64,000 bases of DNA. Origin: Chitinophaga sp. 180180018-3. Its GTDB lineage: Bacteria; Bacteroidota; Bacteroidia; Chitinophagales; Chitinophagaceae. Each line of letters starts with the position of its first letter. Position 1 is the stretch's first letter. Below the pieces are notes generated by a model, which had not been told where the DNA came from, did not search any database, and saw only the letters and a list, made by a program, of their open reading frames with translations. Where the stretch lies: NCBI RefSeq assembly GCF_037893185.1, contig NZ_CP140772.1:1116001-1180000 (forward strand), read 5' to 3'. Below are positions 26,790 to 37,153 of the stretch, one piece after another. Both the position numbers and the translations under genes were made by a program.

Positions 26790-29700
26790 ATGAAAAAACT
26801 GTTGGGCTTCTCTTCCACCAGGAAGATGTTGCAGGGCTTTGCCATGCGCTTATCGGGACTCTTCTTTTTATTGTTGATAGTATCTGCAGTCACCGCCCAG
26901 AACCGGGAGGTGCTGAACAAGCAGGTATCCTATCATGCAGAAAAACTGCCTTTACTGAAGGTGTTGAAAGAGATCCATGCTTTGACGGATGTTCGGTTTA
27001 CGTACAATGCCGACATCGTTCGTAAACAACCGGCCGTTACTGTGAGCGTCAAAGCTGCCACACTGGGGGAACTGCTAAGACAGGTATTGGTCAATACAAA
27101 CCTTGCTTTTGACGTGGATATGGGAGGAATTGTGATTTACCCGGCAAGCGGATATCCGCAAACCGATAATACCGTTGCACTACAGGTGTTCGGACAGGTA
27201 GTAGTGAATGGCAAGGCTGAGCCCCTGCAGGGAGCTACCATTCAGGTAATGAGCACTAATATTGGTACAGTTACCGCAAAAGATGGTATGTTTTCCCTGC
27301 TGGCGAAAGAGAATGATCAGCTGCGTATTTCACAGCTGGGGATGAAAACTGTAATTTATACGGTAAAGAGGCATGATGGAAATGCGATTATCATCAAAAT
27401 GGATACGGTACCCCAGGCTATCCAGGAGGTAGTGGTGAACGGGTATCAGAAGATTGATGCAAAAATGGCCACTGCAGCCATTTTTAAACTCTCCGGGGAA
27501 AGAGCCATTGAACCAGGTATGGCTTCGATAGATCAGATGTTGCAGGGAAAGGTGCCCGGGCTGATGCTTATCAATACATCCGGCGGTGTGAATGCCCGGC
27601 CTACCATCCGTATGAGAGGTACCTCTACTTTTGTGGGGAACGCCAGCCCCCTGTGGGTGATCGATAATGTTGTACGCCCTGATCCCGTGGATATTTCGGC
27701 TACTCAATTAAATACTGCTATTACTGACGGACAAAACGGAAATTATTCCCTGATAGGAAGTGCGGTGAGTGGACTTAACCCCTATGATATTGAAAGCATT
27801 ACTTTTCTGAAAGATGCCGCCGCCACTGCTATTTATGGGACACGGGCTGCCAACGGAGTAATCGTGGTAACTACTAAGAAAGGAAAAGCCGGTCCTATGA
27901 GACTGTCTTATAACACAGATCTTTCTTTCCAGCAACGACCATCATACAATAACCTCCATCTGATGAATTCCCTCCAAAGAGTGACGCTTTCCAGGCAACT
28001 GGTGGAAGACGGCACTATCTTCAATGGAAACTACAACGGTTTCAGGGAGAATATTTCCTATGAAGGTCTCGTACAGGCGCTGTATGCCAGAAGAATATCA
28101 GAACCGGAATTCAGAACTGCCGTGGCAAAACTGGAAACAAATAATGTGGATTGGTTCAAAGTACTGTTTAGAAATGCCTTCAGTATGACTCACTCTGTTA
28201 ACATGAGTGGTGGAGCCGGAAAAACTACTTATTACGGTTCTGTTAGTTATTCTGACAACTGGGGCGCTGCACAAAAAGATGGACAAAAAAGATATACTGC
28301 CGACCTGTCGGTACACAATGAGACTACTTCGAGGTTATCGGTCGACTTCCAGTTGATGGGTAACTATTCCAAAACCATGGGTTATCATCCTTCTATTTCT
28401 CCCTTGTCATATGCCCTGAAAACTAACCGGGCAATCCCTTCAGATGCTTTCTATCCAAAATCACTTTCAAATGCCCTGGGCGGTTTGCCGATACCTCCTC
28501 CGCTGACATTCAACATGCTGAATGATATCAACCAAACGGAGAACAATGCCAGCACCCGCTCGGTCATGGCGAGTTTAATATTGAATTACAGACTCGGAAA
28601 AGGACTGGTTCTGAGAAATACTTCAAGTGCAGTAATGGATGCCGCAGATCAGATGTCTGCCGCTTATGATAAGAGTTTTTATGTTACCGGTATCAGAAAT
28701 TGGAATATCGATTTTTTACCTACTGACGGACAGTTGGCATTGTCGAGATTACCTTACGGCGGTATGGCCACCCTGTCAAATATGAATTCCCTGAGTGTGG
28801 AAACCCGTACTGATATTACTTACAACAAGGATTTTTTTAAAGGAAGGGATCAGTTTATACTAACTGCCGGAAATGTGATCTCTTCCCAGCAGATAAAAGG
28901 TGTTGAATCTACTCAACCTGGTTACTTCCCTGACAGAGGCCAGCAGTTCTTTGCCAACGCAACATCGAAAAGCCTTCTCAGCAAATATCAGCTCACCGAT
29001 AAAGTGAATAATGTTGTGTCGATGTATGGGAGTGCTATATATAGCATGAATAACAAATACGTACTGACTGGTACTATTCGTACTGATGGTTCAAATCGTT
29101 TCGGACAATACTCCAATGCCAAGTTCTTACCCAACTACGGCCTGTCGGGTAAATGGGTAATAGGAAATGAGCCCTGGCTTCAGAAGAGCCGTTTTGTTAC
29201 AGGTCTGGACCTGAGAGCCTCTTTCGGAACCCAGGGGAACGTAGTGCAGGCGGTAGGTCCAGAGTTGATCGCCAGCTATGATCGGTCCGATCAGCCGGAT
29301 CCTGTTACCGGTGTTCCGTTCCTGGGCATCAAGAGTTTACCCTATCCTGAATTAAGATGGGAAAAAACCTATCAATGGAATTTCGGAACCGACTTCGCAC
29401 TGTTCGATAAAAGAGTAGAAGTGAACCTCGATTATTATCTCAAAAAGAGTGTTGACCTGCTCACCAATAAACCTATCGCTTATGAATACGGAATGGATAT
29501 GATGTATGAAAATGCGGGCGTAGCCTATAATAGTGGACTGGAGCTGGTACTGAACGTAGTGGCGTTACAGCGGAAAAACACCCGTCTCTCGTTCAGGTTC
29601 ATGAATTTCTGGAACAAGAACGAGGTAAGCAAAACTTACTCCAGGAACGACTATATGGCCTATCTCAATGGTACCGCGTTGATTCCCGGCCGGGCGAGAA

Positions 29701-30398
29701 CATCCTTCTATTCATATTCCTACAAAGGCCTCAATCCGGAAAACGGGTTGCCTATGTTCAACAACGTGGATGCTAAAGTTACTACAAACGATCCCGCCAA
29801 TATCCTCGTTTATTCAGGGCAGTTATACCCGAAATTGAACGGCAGCTTTTCGACAGAATTCAGCTACAAAAACTTCTCCATATCCGGTGATTTCTTCTAT
29901 GCACTGGGTGGGCACAAACGTCTTAATCCTATGTTCAATATGAGTGCAAGCGGATCCGGCGTGCCTAATCCTTTCGAGAATGTAAACCGGGATCTGGCGC
30001 AACGCTGGCGTAAACCGGGAGATGAGAAAACAACGAATATCCCATCTATTCGCGACAATAACGAGGCCGACAAGATACACCTTCCTATTTCCGATATAGA
30101 AAACATGGTGTCGTTCTCGCCCGTTGTCATTCCTTATGAGGCGTATGATATGTCTAGTTTAAGGGTAGTTGATGGTAGTTTCCTCCGTTGCAAGAATGTC
30201 AGGCTGAATTATTCGGTGCCAGCTGCCTTTGTCAGCCGTGCAGGAATAAGAGGACTGAGACTGGGGTGTTTTGTAAGAAACCCGTTCACTATTGCCAGCA
30301 AAGCATTGCAGGGGCAGGATCCGGAAATAGACGGTGTTGGTACCACAGCGCTGCCGGTTACCAGGCAATATGGACTCAGTATAGGTGTAAATCTTTAA
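26790..30398 (+). CDS. STN-domain SusC-family TonB-dependent transporter (locus 3)
   Basis: 1202 residues, longer than the STN-less SusC proteins of the window. After a signal sequence (to about residue 36) comes an STN domain (about 45-115, LPLLKVLKEIHALTDVRFTY), then the carboxypeptidase-like domain (130-210), TonB region QEVVVNGYQKID, plug with FLKDAAATAIYGTRAANGV and the barrel. The STN domain is the part that signals across the periplasm to FecR. It lies 118 bases after fecR. The substrate is unknown; the peptidases downstream argue for peptides or a peptidic siderophore more than for a glycan. Confidence 0.95.
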   Translation: MKKLLGFSSTRKMLQGFAMRLSGLFFLLLIVSAVTAQNREVLNKQVSYHAEKLPLLKVLKEIHALTDVRFTYNADIVRKQPAVTVSVKAATLGELLRQVLVNTNLAFDVDMGGIVIYPASGYPQTDNTVALQVFGQVVVNGKAEPLQGATIQVMSTNIGTVTAKDGMFSLLAKENDQLRISQLGMKTVIYTVKRHDGNAIIIKMDTVPQAIQEVVVNGYQKIDAKMATAAIFKLSGERAIEPGMASIDQMLQGKVPGLMLINTSGGVNARPTIRMRGTSTFVGNASPLWVIDNVVRPDPVDISATQLNTAITDGQNGNYSLIGSAVSGLNPYDIESITFLKDAAATAIYGTRAANGVIVVTTKKGKAGPMRLSYNTDLSFQQRPSYNNLHLMNSLQRVTLSRQLVEDGTIFNGNYNGFRENISYEGLVQALYARRISEPEFRTAVAKLETNNVDWFKVLFRNAFSMTHSVNMSGGAGKTTYYGSVSYSDNWGAAQKDGQKRYTADLSVHNETTSRLSVDFQLMGNYSKTMGYHPSISPLSYALKTNRAIPSDAFYPKSLSNALGGLPIPPPLTFNMLNDINQTENNASTRSVMASLILNYRLGKGLVLRNTSSAVMDAADQMSAAYDKSFYVTGIRNWNIDFLPTDGQLALSRLPYGGMATLSNMNSLSVETRTDITYNKDFFKGRDQFILTAGNVISSQQIKGVESTQPGYFPDRGQQFFANATSKSLLSKYQLTDKVNNVVSMYGSAIYSMNNKYVLTGTIRTDGSNRFGQYSNAKFLPNYGLSGKWVIGNEPWLQKSRFVTGLDLRASFGTQGNVVQAVGPELIASYDRSDQPDPVTGVPFLGIKSLPYPELRWEKTYQWNFGTDFALFDKRVEVNLDYYLKKSVDLLTNKPIAYEYGMDMMYENAGVAYNSGLELVLNVVALQRKNTRLSFRFMNFWNKNEVSKTYSRNDYMAYLNGTALIPGRARTSFYSYSYKGLNPENGLPMFNNVDAKVTTNDPANILVYSGQLYPKLNGSFSTEFSYKNFSISGDFFYALGGHKRLNPMFNMSASGSGVPNPFENVNRDLAQRWRKPGDEKTTNIPSIRDNNEADKIHLPISDIENMVSFSPVVIPYEAYDMSSLRVVDGSFLRCKNVRLNYSVPAAFVSRAGIRGLRLGCFVRNPFTIASKALQGQDPEIDGVGTTALPVTRQYGLSIGVNL

Positions 30399-30421
30399 AC
30401 CAATACCTTAAAAATTATTGT

Positions 30422-31921
30422 ATGAAAAGAATTGCTATAATAACTATCTGTGTGCTGGGTTTGGTTTCATGTAAGAAATTTCTGGCAGAAAGATCGCAGT
30501 CGGATGTAATACCAAGAAGTACCAAAGATTTCGGTGAGATACTGTATTCCAACGGTTACCCTACGGTAAGCACGCTGATGCAGCCTTATATTACGCTCAT
30601 GGATGACGATGTTCAGAGTTATAACGGTAACTCGCTGATAGATATACAGCCGGCTGTAACGCACAATGCCGGCGCTTATCAGTGGCAACCCGATTTTATA
30701 GATGTTTGTAAAGCTGCGGGGAGTTCTACAACCGAAAGTTTTAATTCCTGGACGGTTTATTACCAGCTGATATTGGGAACTAATGTGGCATTGCAATACC
30801 TGGACGGATCAGACGGGAGTACCGCGGAAAAGAATATGTACAAAGGAGAAGCCTATGCCTTGCGGGCATTCTATTATTTTATGCTGGTGAATTTATATGG
30901 CAAACCCTATAATGATTCCAGCACTACGCCCGATAAATCGCCGGGTGTGCCCCTGATGCTTTCCGCTAACCTGTCGGAAGCCCTGCCGGCAAGAAACTCC
31001 GTGAAAGAAGTGTACGACCGTGTGGTAAAAGACCTCGACAGCGCCATGATATTGCTGGATCAGGTAAAGATCAATCGTCCGAGTTACCGGATTTCCAATG
31101 TGGCAGCACACTTGCTGGCAAGCAGGATATACCTGCATATGGAACAATGGAATAAGGTTATTGAACATGCCGATTATGTGCTCTCCTACCATCCCCAATT
31201 GATGGATCTGAATACCTGGGGAGATCCTGATCCGGTCAACAAACGTATCATCGGCGCGGGAAACGTGGAAACCATCTGGTATTATGGTAGCAACGATGAA
31301 GGATTCACCGAGGGAATGAATACGGCCTACGACATTTCCGGAAGTCTTGCTGCCTGTTTTGATTCCACCGATGCGCGGACAAAAGTTTACTTTCAGGAAA
31401 CGTTGCCTTTTCTGAAGCAATATACTCCCTGCGATTATGGCAGCCAGAAATCATGGGGCTCCAGCGGCGATGCCACGCATACGAACATGGGTTCCAGCTG
31501 GAGGAGCTCAGAGGCCTATCTGAACCGCGCGGAAGCATATATACAACTGTATAAAACCAAAGGAGATGTGAGCGCTGCAACCGAAGCGCTGAAAAGCCTT
31601 AACACGCTCCGTGCAAAACGTATCGATCCCGCCAGCTTTGCCAACTGGGGCGTACGTCCGCCGGATGAACTGCTCCAGATGTGCCGTACGGAACGCAGGC
31701 GGGAGCTCTTCCGGGAATGCACGCACCGCTGGTTTGATCTCAGAAGATATGGTATGCCATCCATCACACATATTTATGCACCTACTCCTACTACCAGGGT
31801 TATTTATAAACTTGCCGCCAGGGATCCTCAGTACGTGATTCCGATTCCGAACAAAATATTAATCAGAAATACCGCGTTGATGCAAAACCTGCAGTTAACA
31901 GGCCCACGCCAGGGACAATAG
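30422..31921 (+). CDS. SusD/RagB-family lipoprotein (locus 3)
   Basis: 499 residues from the ATG at 30422. The frame is open to 30188 inside susC, but 30422 starts a lipoprotein signal with lipobox LVSC (Cys17). SusD features are AYALRAFYYFMLVNLYGKP in the helical N-terminal half and RTERRRELFRECTHRWFDLR near the C-terminus. It follows susC by 23 bases and is the surface partner of that barrel. The next gene starts 36 bases later. Confidence 0.95.
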   Translation: MKRIAIITICVLGLVSCKKFLAERSQSDVIPRSTKDFGEILYSNGYPTVSTLMQPYITLMDDDVQSYNGNSLIDIQPAVTHNAGAYQWQPDFIDVCKAAGSSTTESFNSWTVYYQLILGTNVALQYLDGSDGSTAEKNMYKGEAYALRAFYYFMLVNLYGKPYNDSSTTPDKSPGVPLMLSANLSEALPARNSVKEVYDRVVKDLDSAMILLDQVKINRPSYRISNVAAHLLASRIYLHMEQWNKVIEHADYVLSYHPQLMDLNTWGDPDPVNKRIIGAGNVETIWYYGSNDEGFTEGMNTAYDISGSLAACFDSTDARTKVYFQETLPFLKQYTPCDYGSQKSWGSSGDATHTNMGSSWRSSEAYLNRAEAYIQLYKTKGDVSAATEALKSLNTLRAKRIDPASFANWGVRPPDELLQMCRTERRRELFRECTHRWFDLRRYGMPSITHIYAPTPTTRVIYKLAARDPQYVIPIPNKILIRNTALMQNLQLTGPRQGQ

Positions 31922-31957
31922 GTATTTTAAATTCTCTTATCTATTAATCCGTATTTT

Positions 31958-32824
31958 ATGCATCATTCGCTGGTTCGCGCTATAAAAAGCAGCCTTTTGC
32001 TGCTGACACTATGGGGAGTGGTATCCTGCAGCAAAGAGAAAAAGCTCACCCCGGATACTTCGCCTGCTTTTTATTCCCTGCCACAGGGGAATCATTCCTA
32101 TGATGATTCTATCGTGGCTTTCAATAAAAAATATGGCACTTACATATTATACAGGTTTTCCCGGCAGGACTTTGCCTACAACCTGACCGGCTATCTCCCG
32201 GCAGTGGCGGGGAACGGGAATGAAGCTTATGTGCAGAATACCCTGAACTTTTTCAGAACACAATGCCTGGATTTTTACCCGGAAAGCTTTTTGAAGCAGA
32301 CAATGCCGTTTAAGATCATATTGGCATCTTACATCGACACTATCAAGCAGTACGCAGGGTATCCGCCAGATACATTGAGATCCATCACCGGGTTTATACC
32401 CAGTATAAATATGCTGGCCATTGGGTGGACAGACAGTACGCTGTTGAAAAAAACGCCTGAACAGCTCCGTCGTATCAAAGGATATATGCACCGTTGTTAT
32501 TTTGAACAGTGTTTGCTGAGCGGTGCATTGGAAGTGCCGACGGAATTTATAAAACTGGCGCCGAAATCCTATACTTCCATTGGTGGTTATCAGCCACAGG
32601 ATGGAATGATAGAGGGCTATCCTGAAAACGGCGCTAGTCTTGCATGGGACTTCCTCGGCTATATAAACGCTATTACCAGCCACACGAAGGCCGAACTGGA
32701 TGCCACCATCCTGAGCCCCTCCGTGGATGTGAATGGAATAATCCAGCAGAAGTATGACGCGTTGATATTGTATTATAAAACACAGTATGGCGTTGATCTG
32801 CAGGCGATCGGTGATCATCCGTGA
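31958..32824 (+). CDS. Lipoprotein related to the uptake-associated zinc metallohydrolases, active-site motif lost
   Basis: 288 residues with a lipobox VVSC (Cys24). Its layout resembles the substrate import-associated zinc metallohydrolase lipoproteins (TIGR04549 as I remember it): FNKKYGTYILYRF near the start, a helix with FFRTQCLDFYP, and a C-terminal QQKYDALILYYKTQYGVDL. In that family an HExxH motif stands about 10 residues before a conserved PTEF. Here PTEF is present (194-197), but the motif position reads YFEQC (181-185), so both histidines and the catalytic Glu are gone. No other HExxH exists in the protein. I infer a non-catalytic binding protein. It is encoded between SusD and a clearly active M1 peptidase. 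Confidence 0.65.
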   Translation: MHHSLVRAIKSSLLLLTLWGVVSCSKEKKLTPDTSPAFYSLPQGNHSYDDSIVAFNKKYGTYILYRFSRQDFAYNLTGYLPAVAGNGNEAYVQNTLNFFRTQCLDFYPESFLKQTMPFKIILASYIDTIKQYAGYPPDTLRSITGFIPSINMLAIGWTDSTLLKKTPEQLRRIKGYMHRCYFEQCLLSGALEVPTEFIKLAPKSYTSIGGYQPQDGMIEGYPENGASLAWDFLGYINAITSHTKAELDATILSPSVDVNGIIQQKYDALILYYKTQYGVDLQAIGDHP

Positions 32825-32836
32825 TGAGCAGTTTTT

Positions 32837-34777
32837 ATGGTAATGAATCTACGGAATTATATTTCAGCGAAACTATTGTTGCTCACAGGATGCATCGTTC
32901 TGCCATATATCAACAGTGATGCACAATCCGTGTATAATCCGCTGGAAGCTTTTAGCCCGGCTGAGAAACAACCGGCCACGGCTACACGAGCGGCGGATGG
33001 CCGCCCTGGATCAGGATACTGGCAGAACCGGGCCGATTATAATGTACAGGTATCATTTGATACCCTCACACGTACTATACAAGGAGCAGTAGCAATAACT
33101 TACACCAATAACAGCACACAGGCATTGACCTACATCTGGCTGGTGTCGGGGCAGAACAGGTTCAGGAAAGATTCCCGCGCGGCATTGCTGACGCCCGCAA
33201 AGGGAAACAGGTTTGGTGTACAGGAGTATACTGCCGGTTGTAAGATAGAAAGCCTGGAAGTGGGTGCTACAAAACGAACCTTGCAGCAGGCAGCTTACCA
33301 GGAAACTGATATCTACACCAAAGTGCTGTTGCCCATACCTTTACTTCCCGGCCGTAAAACATTGATCAGGCTGACTTACCATTTTCAGTTGCCTTACAAT
33401 GGTTCGGATTATATGGGAATCCAACCTACACCACATGGCGCTGTTTACCAGCTGGGTTCCATGTTTCCCCGTGTTGTCGTTTACGATGATATACAGGGAT
33501 GGAACGTAGCCGGCAGCGGCTATTTCGTGGAGCCAGGCTCCCTCGGCATCAGCATCACTGTGCCCGCCGGTTTGATCGTGCAGGGTACAGGAGAATTGAA
33601 GAATCCGGAAGAAGTATTGTCGCCGGCGCAACTGCAACGCTACCGCGCAGCCTGGAAAAGTGATTCCGTTATCACCATCCGATCAGCCGCCGACATAGCG
33701 TACAGTAATAAACAGTCACAAGGCGGAACCCGTACCTGGCGCTTCGCCGCCGATAATGCAGGTGATGGTATATGGGGCATATCTTCATCATTTGTTTGGG
33801 ATGCAGTAAGAGCAAATCTGCCGAATGGCCGTGTCACACTGGCAATGGCGCTGTATCCACCCGAAAGCAACACCGAATGGAAACAGATCACCGGGCAGAT
33901 GAAAACCATACTGGAAACCTACTCCGGTAGGTGGACGCCCTATGCTTACACCACCGCCGTGAACATCGCAGGCTCCATCACCGGCGTGGCTGCTCCGGGA
34001 GTTACAGTGATCGACTATCAGAAAAGCAGTCGCTGGAACAGGACCTGGACTAAAACCAATCACGAAATAGGTCATAGCTGGTTCAATATGATGGTACCAG
34101 CCGATAGTAAATACGGCTGGATGTGCGAAGGGCTGAATACTTTTATCAATCTTATTAACTGCGATACGCTCCGCGGCGAGCCGCCATTTACCCTGCCCGA
34201 TGCAACGAGGCGCTTAGCTGTTAATGTCGGGATCCCGGCGCTCAATACGCCGGCGCCGGCTGTACGAACAGGCATCATGGCCATGGTCATGTATATCAAG
34301 CCAGCCCTGGCACTCACGCTTTTGAGGGATAAGGTGATTGGCAGAGAAAAATTTGACCCCGCATTCAGGCGCTTCATTTCCGAATGGACCTTTAAACATC
34401 CTGCTCCGGAGGATTTTTTCAGGATGATGGAGAACGAAACAGGGGAAGACCTGCAGTGGTTCTGGCGCAGTTGGTTCCTGAACGACTGGAAGCTGGATCA
34501 GGGAATAACAGATGTGGTATATGTAAATAATGATCCTGCACAAGGCGCCAATATTACTATCGTTAACCGCGGTAAAATGGTGATGCCGGTGGATGTAGCT
34601 ATCCGCGAAGCTGGCGGTAAACCGGCGATAGTCCGCTTTCCTGCACAGGTATGGCAACAGGATTCCGTTCATACTTTTCATTACGCTTCCACAACGCCAC
34701 TGGAAGAAGTGATACTGGATCCGGGAAATGAATTGCCTGATACCGACAGAAGTAATAATGCCTGGAAAAAGCGGTGA
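32837..34777 (+). CDS. M1-family zinc metallopeptidase, exported
   Basis: 646 residues with a signal peptide to about residue 30 (SDAQS). An N-terminal beta domain precedes the thermolysin-like catalytic domain with HEIGH at 409-413 and the third zinc ligand Glu431 in WMCEGLNTF; the aromatic WAAS-like segment IWGISSSFVWDA lies upstream. The spacing from the second His to Glu431 is 17 residues rather than the usual 18. M1 enzymes remove N-terminal residues from peptides. In this operon the enzyme would process imported or surface-captured peptides in the periplasm. It begins 12 bases after the degenerate lipoprotein; a terminator follows at 34826. Confidence 0.9.
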   Translation: MVMNLRNYISAKLLLLTGCIVLPYINSDAQSVYNPLEAFSPAEKQPATATRAADGRPGSGYWQNRADYNVQVSFDTLTRTIQGAVAITYTNNSTQALTYIWLVSGQNRFRKDSRAALLTPAKGNRFGVQEYTAGCKIESLEVGATKRTLQQAAYQETDIYTKVLLPIPLLPGRKTLIRLTYHFQLPYNGSDYMGIQPTPHGAVYQLGSMFPRVVVYDDIQGWNVAGSGYFVEPGSLGISITVPAGLIVQGTGELKNPEEVLSPAQLQRYRAAWKSDSVITIRSAADIAYSNKQSQGGTRTWRFAADNAGDGIWGISSSFVWDAVRANLPNGRVTLAMALYPPESNTEWKQITGQMKTILETYSGRWTPYAYTTAVNIAGSITGVAAPGVTVIDYQKSSRWNRTWTKTNHEIGHSWFNMMVPADSKYGWMCEGLNTFINLINCDTLRGEPPFTLPDATRRLAVNVGIPALNTPAPAVRTGIMAMVMYIKPALALTLLRDKVIGREKFDPAFRRFISEWTFKHPAPEDFFRMMENETGEDLQWFWRSWFLNDWKLDQGITDVVYVNNDPAQGANITIVNRGKMVMPVDVAIREAGGKPAIVRFPAQVWQQDSVHTFHYASTTPLEEVILDPGNELPDTDRSNNAWKKR

Positions 34778-34825
34778 CGTCTTCCAAAATTTTTTAAATA
34801 CCATCGTAATTAGCCCCCGAAATAT

Positions 34826-34849
34826 ACCTCCTTCACAGGAGGTTTTTTT
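34826..34849 (+). terminator. Intrinsic terminator after the M1 peptidase gene
   Basis: ACCTCC (34826-34831), loop TTCACA, GGAGGT (34838-34843), then a run of seven T. It ends the first transcription unit of locus 3, which implies that the S41 gene needs its own promoter. Confidence 0.8.
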
Positions 34850-34896
34850 ATTACTGAATATTCCAATCACGCAGCGTTATTTTTTTCTTAATTCAG

Positions 34897-34930
34897 TTCA
34901 CCCTTTTCCCCGTATTTATTGCCTCTTATA
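34897..34930 (+). promoter_or_regulatory. Putative ECF-sigma promoter B, before the S41 protease gene
   Basis: TTCACCC at 34897-34903 with TTTT, then TTGCC at 34919-34923 after exactly 15 bases, continuing TCTTATA. Identical elements and spacing to sites A (25498) and C (39397). The S41 start codon lies 47 bases downstream of TTGCC. Confidence 0.6.
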
Positions 34931-34970
34931 GGTACCGCCTGATTCAATTGTTTACACTAACAACTATAAC

Positions 34971-37091
34971 ATGAAAATACGCTTGCGAAAGCAACATCTT
35001 CTTTCCTGCATGGCCTTTACACTGACAGGATTCAGTGCAATGGCACAGTCGGCTGTAACCAGCAATCAACAAGCCTACCGCAGTGGCGTTATCAATGCAA
35101 CATTCAAAAAAATCAAGAAGGATCATTTTGATCCCAGGCCAATTGATGATAAATACTCGATGGCTGTCTGGGACAAGTTTATCCAGGCACTTGATGGTAA
35201 TAAAAATATTTTTTTACAGGAAGATATTAAGAGGCTGTCTGCTTTTAAAAATCAGATTGATGATGAGGTGAATACAGGATCATCGGCTTTTTTTGATACC
35301 ACATTTGCCATTTACAGCCAGCGGGTAAAAGAAGCAGAAGAGATGTGTATGAAGATATTGAGCGCTCCGATGGATCTGAGCAGGAAGGAGTCTGTAATGG
35401 TTGACCGGAAAAACCAGCCGGCTCCTGCTGATAAGGCCGCACGGGAAGATCTCTGGCGAAAATTACTGAAAGCATATACACTTCGCCGTTATATGGATAT
35501 GGAGGCTGCTGAGCCTGTTACTGCGCACGCACGCAAAGGCGTTGATGCAAGACTGGAGCAGGCCGCCCGCGGAAAGGTAAAGAAGTGGTGCGGACAGTTT
35601 TTCCGGCAGGCGAATGCTAAAGACGCTATCAGCCAGAAGTTTGCACTGTACATGGCAGTAGCTGTAATGGAAATAGATCCGCATACTGCTTACACTGCGC
35701 CGGAAGACAGATCATTCAATGAAATGATCACTAAACGGTATTATGGTCTGGGGATTGAACTGGGAGAGAAAGATGCTGATTTCTTTGTAAAAAGACTATT
35801 ACCAGGTGGCACAGCTTACAGAAGTGGAAAGATAAAGGAGAATGATAACATCCTTGCCATTGTGGATACCAAAGGTGAATTACAGGATGTGAGTGGATGG
35901 GAGCAATACCAGGTAGCTACATTGCTGAGAGGAGAAAAAGGTACATCGGTAACGTTGAAGCTTCAACAACCGGGCGCACAACCCAGAACAGAGACCATAG
36001 AAAGGGGAGAGATCATTGATTCGGAAAGCAAAATAAAAAGTGCGCTGATAGAAAAAGATGGGAAGAAATTCGGTTACATCTACCTGCCAGACTTTTATCT
36101 GGACGCCAGCGGGTTTGGACTCCAGGGAGCAGGAGCAGATATGATTAATGAAGTGGCAAAACTACAGGAGAATGAGGTAGCAGGTATTATCATCGATCTC
36201 CGGGGAAATGGTGGCGGATCGCTGGATGAAGCAGTGAAAATGGATGCTTGTTTCATGCCGGCAGGACCTGTTACCTGGCTTAGGGGAAAAGACAGTTCGC
36301 GCGTTTATAATTCCGTTACGCTCAATAACCCTTACAATGGACCATTGGTACTGATGGTAGATGAAAACAGTGCTTCCGCATCAGAGATCTTTGCAGCTTC
36401 CCTGCAGGACCGTGGCCGCGCCATGATTGTGGGCACTACTTCCACATTCGGAAAAGGAACCGCACAAATGACCTACGCATTAGGTAAAATGGGAGATGCC
36501 AGTAAAGGAATCCCGGATACGGCTTATGGCTCCATGCGACTTACACAGAATAAATTCTACCGCGTTAACGGCACTTCAACTCAATTCAAAGGAGTATTGT
36601 CCGACATCGTATTGCAAGACCGGATGTCGCTGGAGTCGATCAGGGAAAAGGATTTTTCGTCTGCGTTGCCTTACGATACACTGGCGGTACCTTCCTTCCC
36701 TAAGCTGCCTTTAACATACGATTATCAGGCAGTGGTGCAGCATGCAAAAAACCGCATTGGCAACAATGCATCATTTGTTCAGGTGGCTGCAAATATGAAA
36801 AAGATTAAATCGCTCAACGAAGAACCAACACCGTTAAATATCGATGCCTACCGCAATAAATACCGGGAAATATCGGCCTGCGAGAAAGCCGTCAGGGATG
36901 GCCGGGAGCTGAAAGGAAACCGTGTGCTGAATGCAGAACAGGCATTTTTCCTGAGCATCAGTCCCGCTTCCCAGAAGGCTGCATTTACAGATAATGAACG
37001 CCGGAAGGAATGGTTGCAGAAACTCGGAAAAGATGTTTACCTGGATGAAACTGTATCTGTATTAGAGGATATGATATCCAATGCCCGTTGA
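34971..37091 (+). CDS. prc: S41-family C-terminal processing protease (Prc/Tsp type)
   Basis: 706 residues. A signal peptide ends near residue 26 (AMAQS). The N-terminal helical Tsp domain (30-230) leads into a PDZ domain (about 245-330, GLGIELGEKDADFFVKRLLPGG) and the S41 core. The catalytic Ser469 lies in ENSASASEIF and Lys495 in TFGKGTAQ, 26 residues apart against 25 in E. coli Tsp; Asp480 fits the third position. A C-terminal DUF3340-like helical tail follows. Prc proteases trim or degrade periplasmic proteins from the C-terminus. Together with the M1 enzyme the locus attacks peptides from both ends. First gene behind promoter B. Confidence 0.92.
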   Translation: MKIRLRKQHLLSCMAFTLTGFSAMAQSAVTSNQQAYRSGVINATFKKIKKDHFDPRPIDDKYSMAVWDKFIQALDGNKNIFLQEDIKRLSAFKNQIDDEVNTGSSAFFDTTFAIYSQRVKEAEEMCMKILSAPMDLSRKESVMVDRKNQPAPADKAAREDLWRKLLKAYTLRRYMDMEAAEPVTAHARKGVDARLEQAARGKVKKWCGQFFRQANAKDAISQKFALYMAVAVMEIDPHTAYTAPEDRSFNEMITKRYYGLGIELGEKDADFFVKRLLPGGTAYRSGKIKENDNILAIVDTKGELQDVSGWEQYQVATLLRGEKGTSVTLKLQQPGAQPRTETIERGEIIDSESKIKSALIEKDGKKFGYIYLPDFYLDASGFGLQGAGADMINEVAKLQENEVAGIIIDLRGNGGGSLDEAVKMDACFMPAGPVTWLRGKDSSRVYNSVTLNNPYNGPLVLMVDENSASASEIFAASLQDRGRAMIVGTTSTFGKGTAQMTYALGKMGDASKGIPDTAYGSMRLTQNKFYRVNGTSTQFKGVLSDIVLQDRMSLESIREKDFSSALPYDTLAVPSFPKLPLTYDYQAVVQHAKNRIGNNASFVQVAANMKKIKSLNEEPTPLNIDAYRNKYREISACEKAVRDGRELKGNRVLNAEQAFFLSISPASQKAAFTDNERRKEWLQKLGKDVYLDETVSVLEDMISNAR

Positions 37092-37153
37092 CAATCATAC
37101 CAATCAATGCTGAGAACTAACTGTTTAAACTATATAAAAAAACGCGTCCAACT

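Noticed and set aside
30188..30421. Extended N-terminus of the locus-3 SusD protein
   Set aside because: Overlaps the end of susC; the lipoprotein signal begins at 30422.
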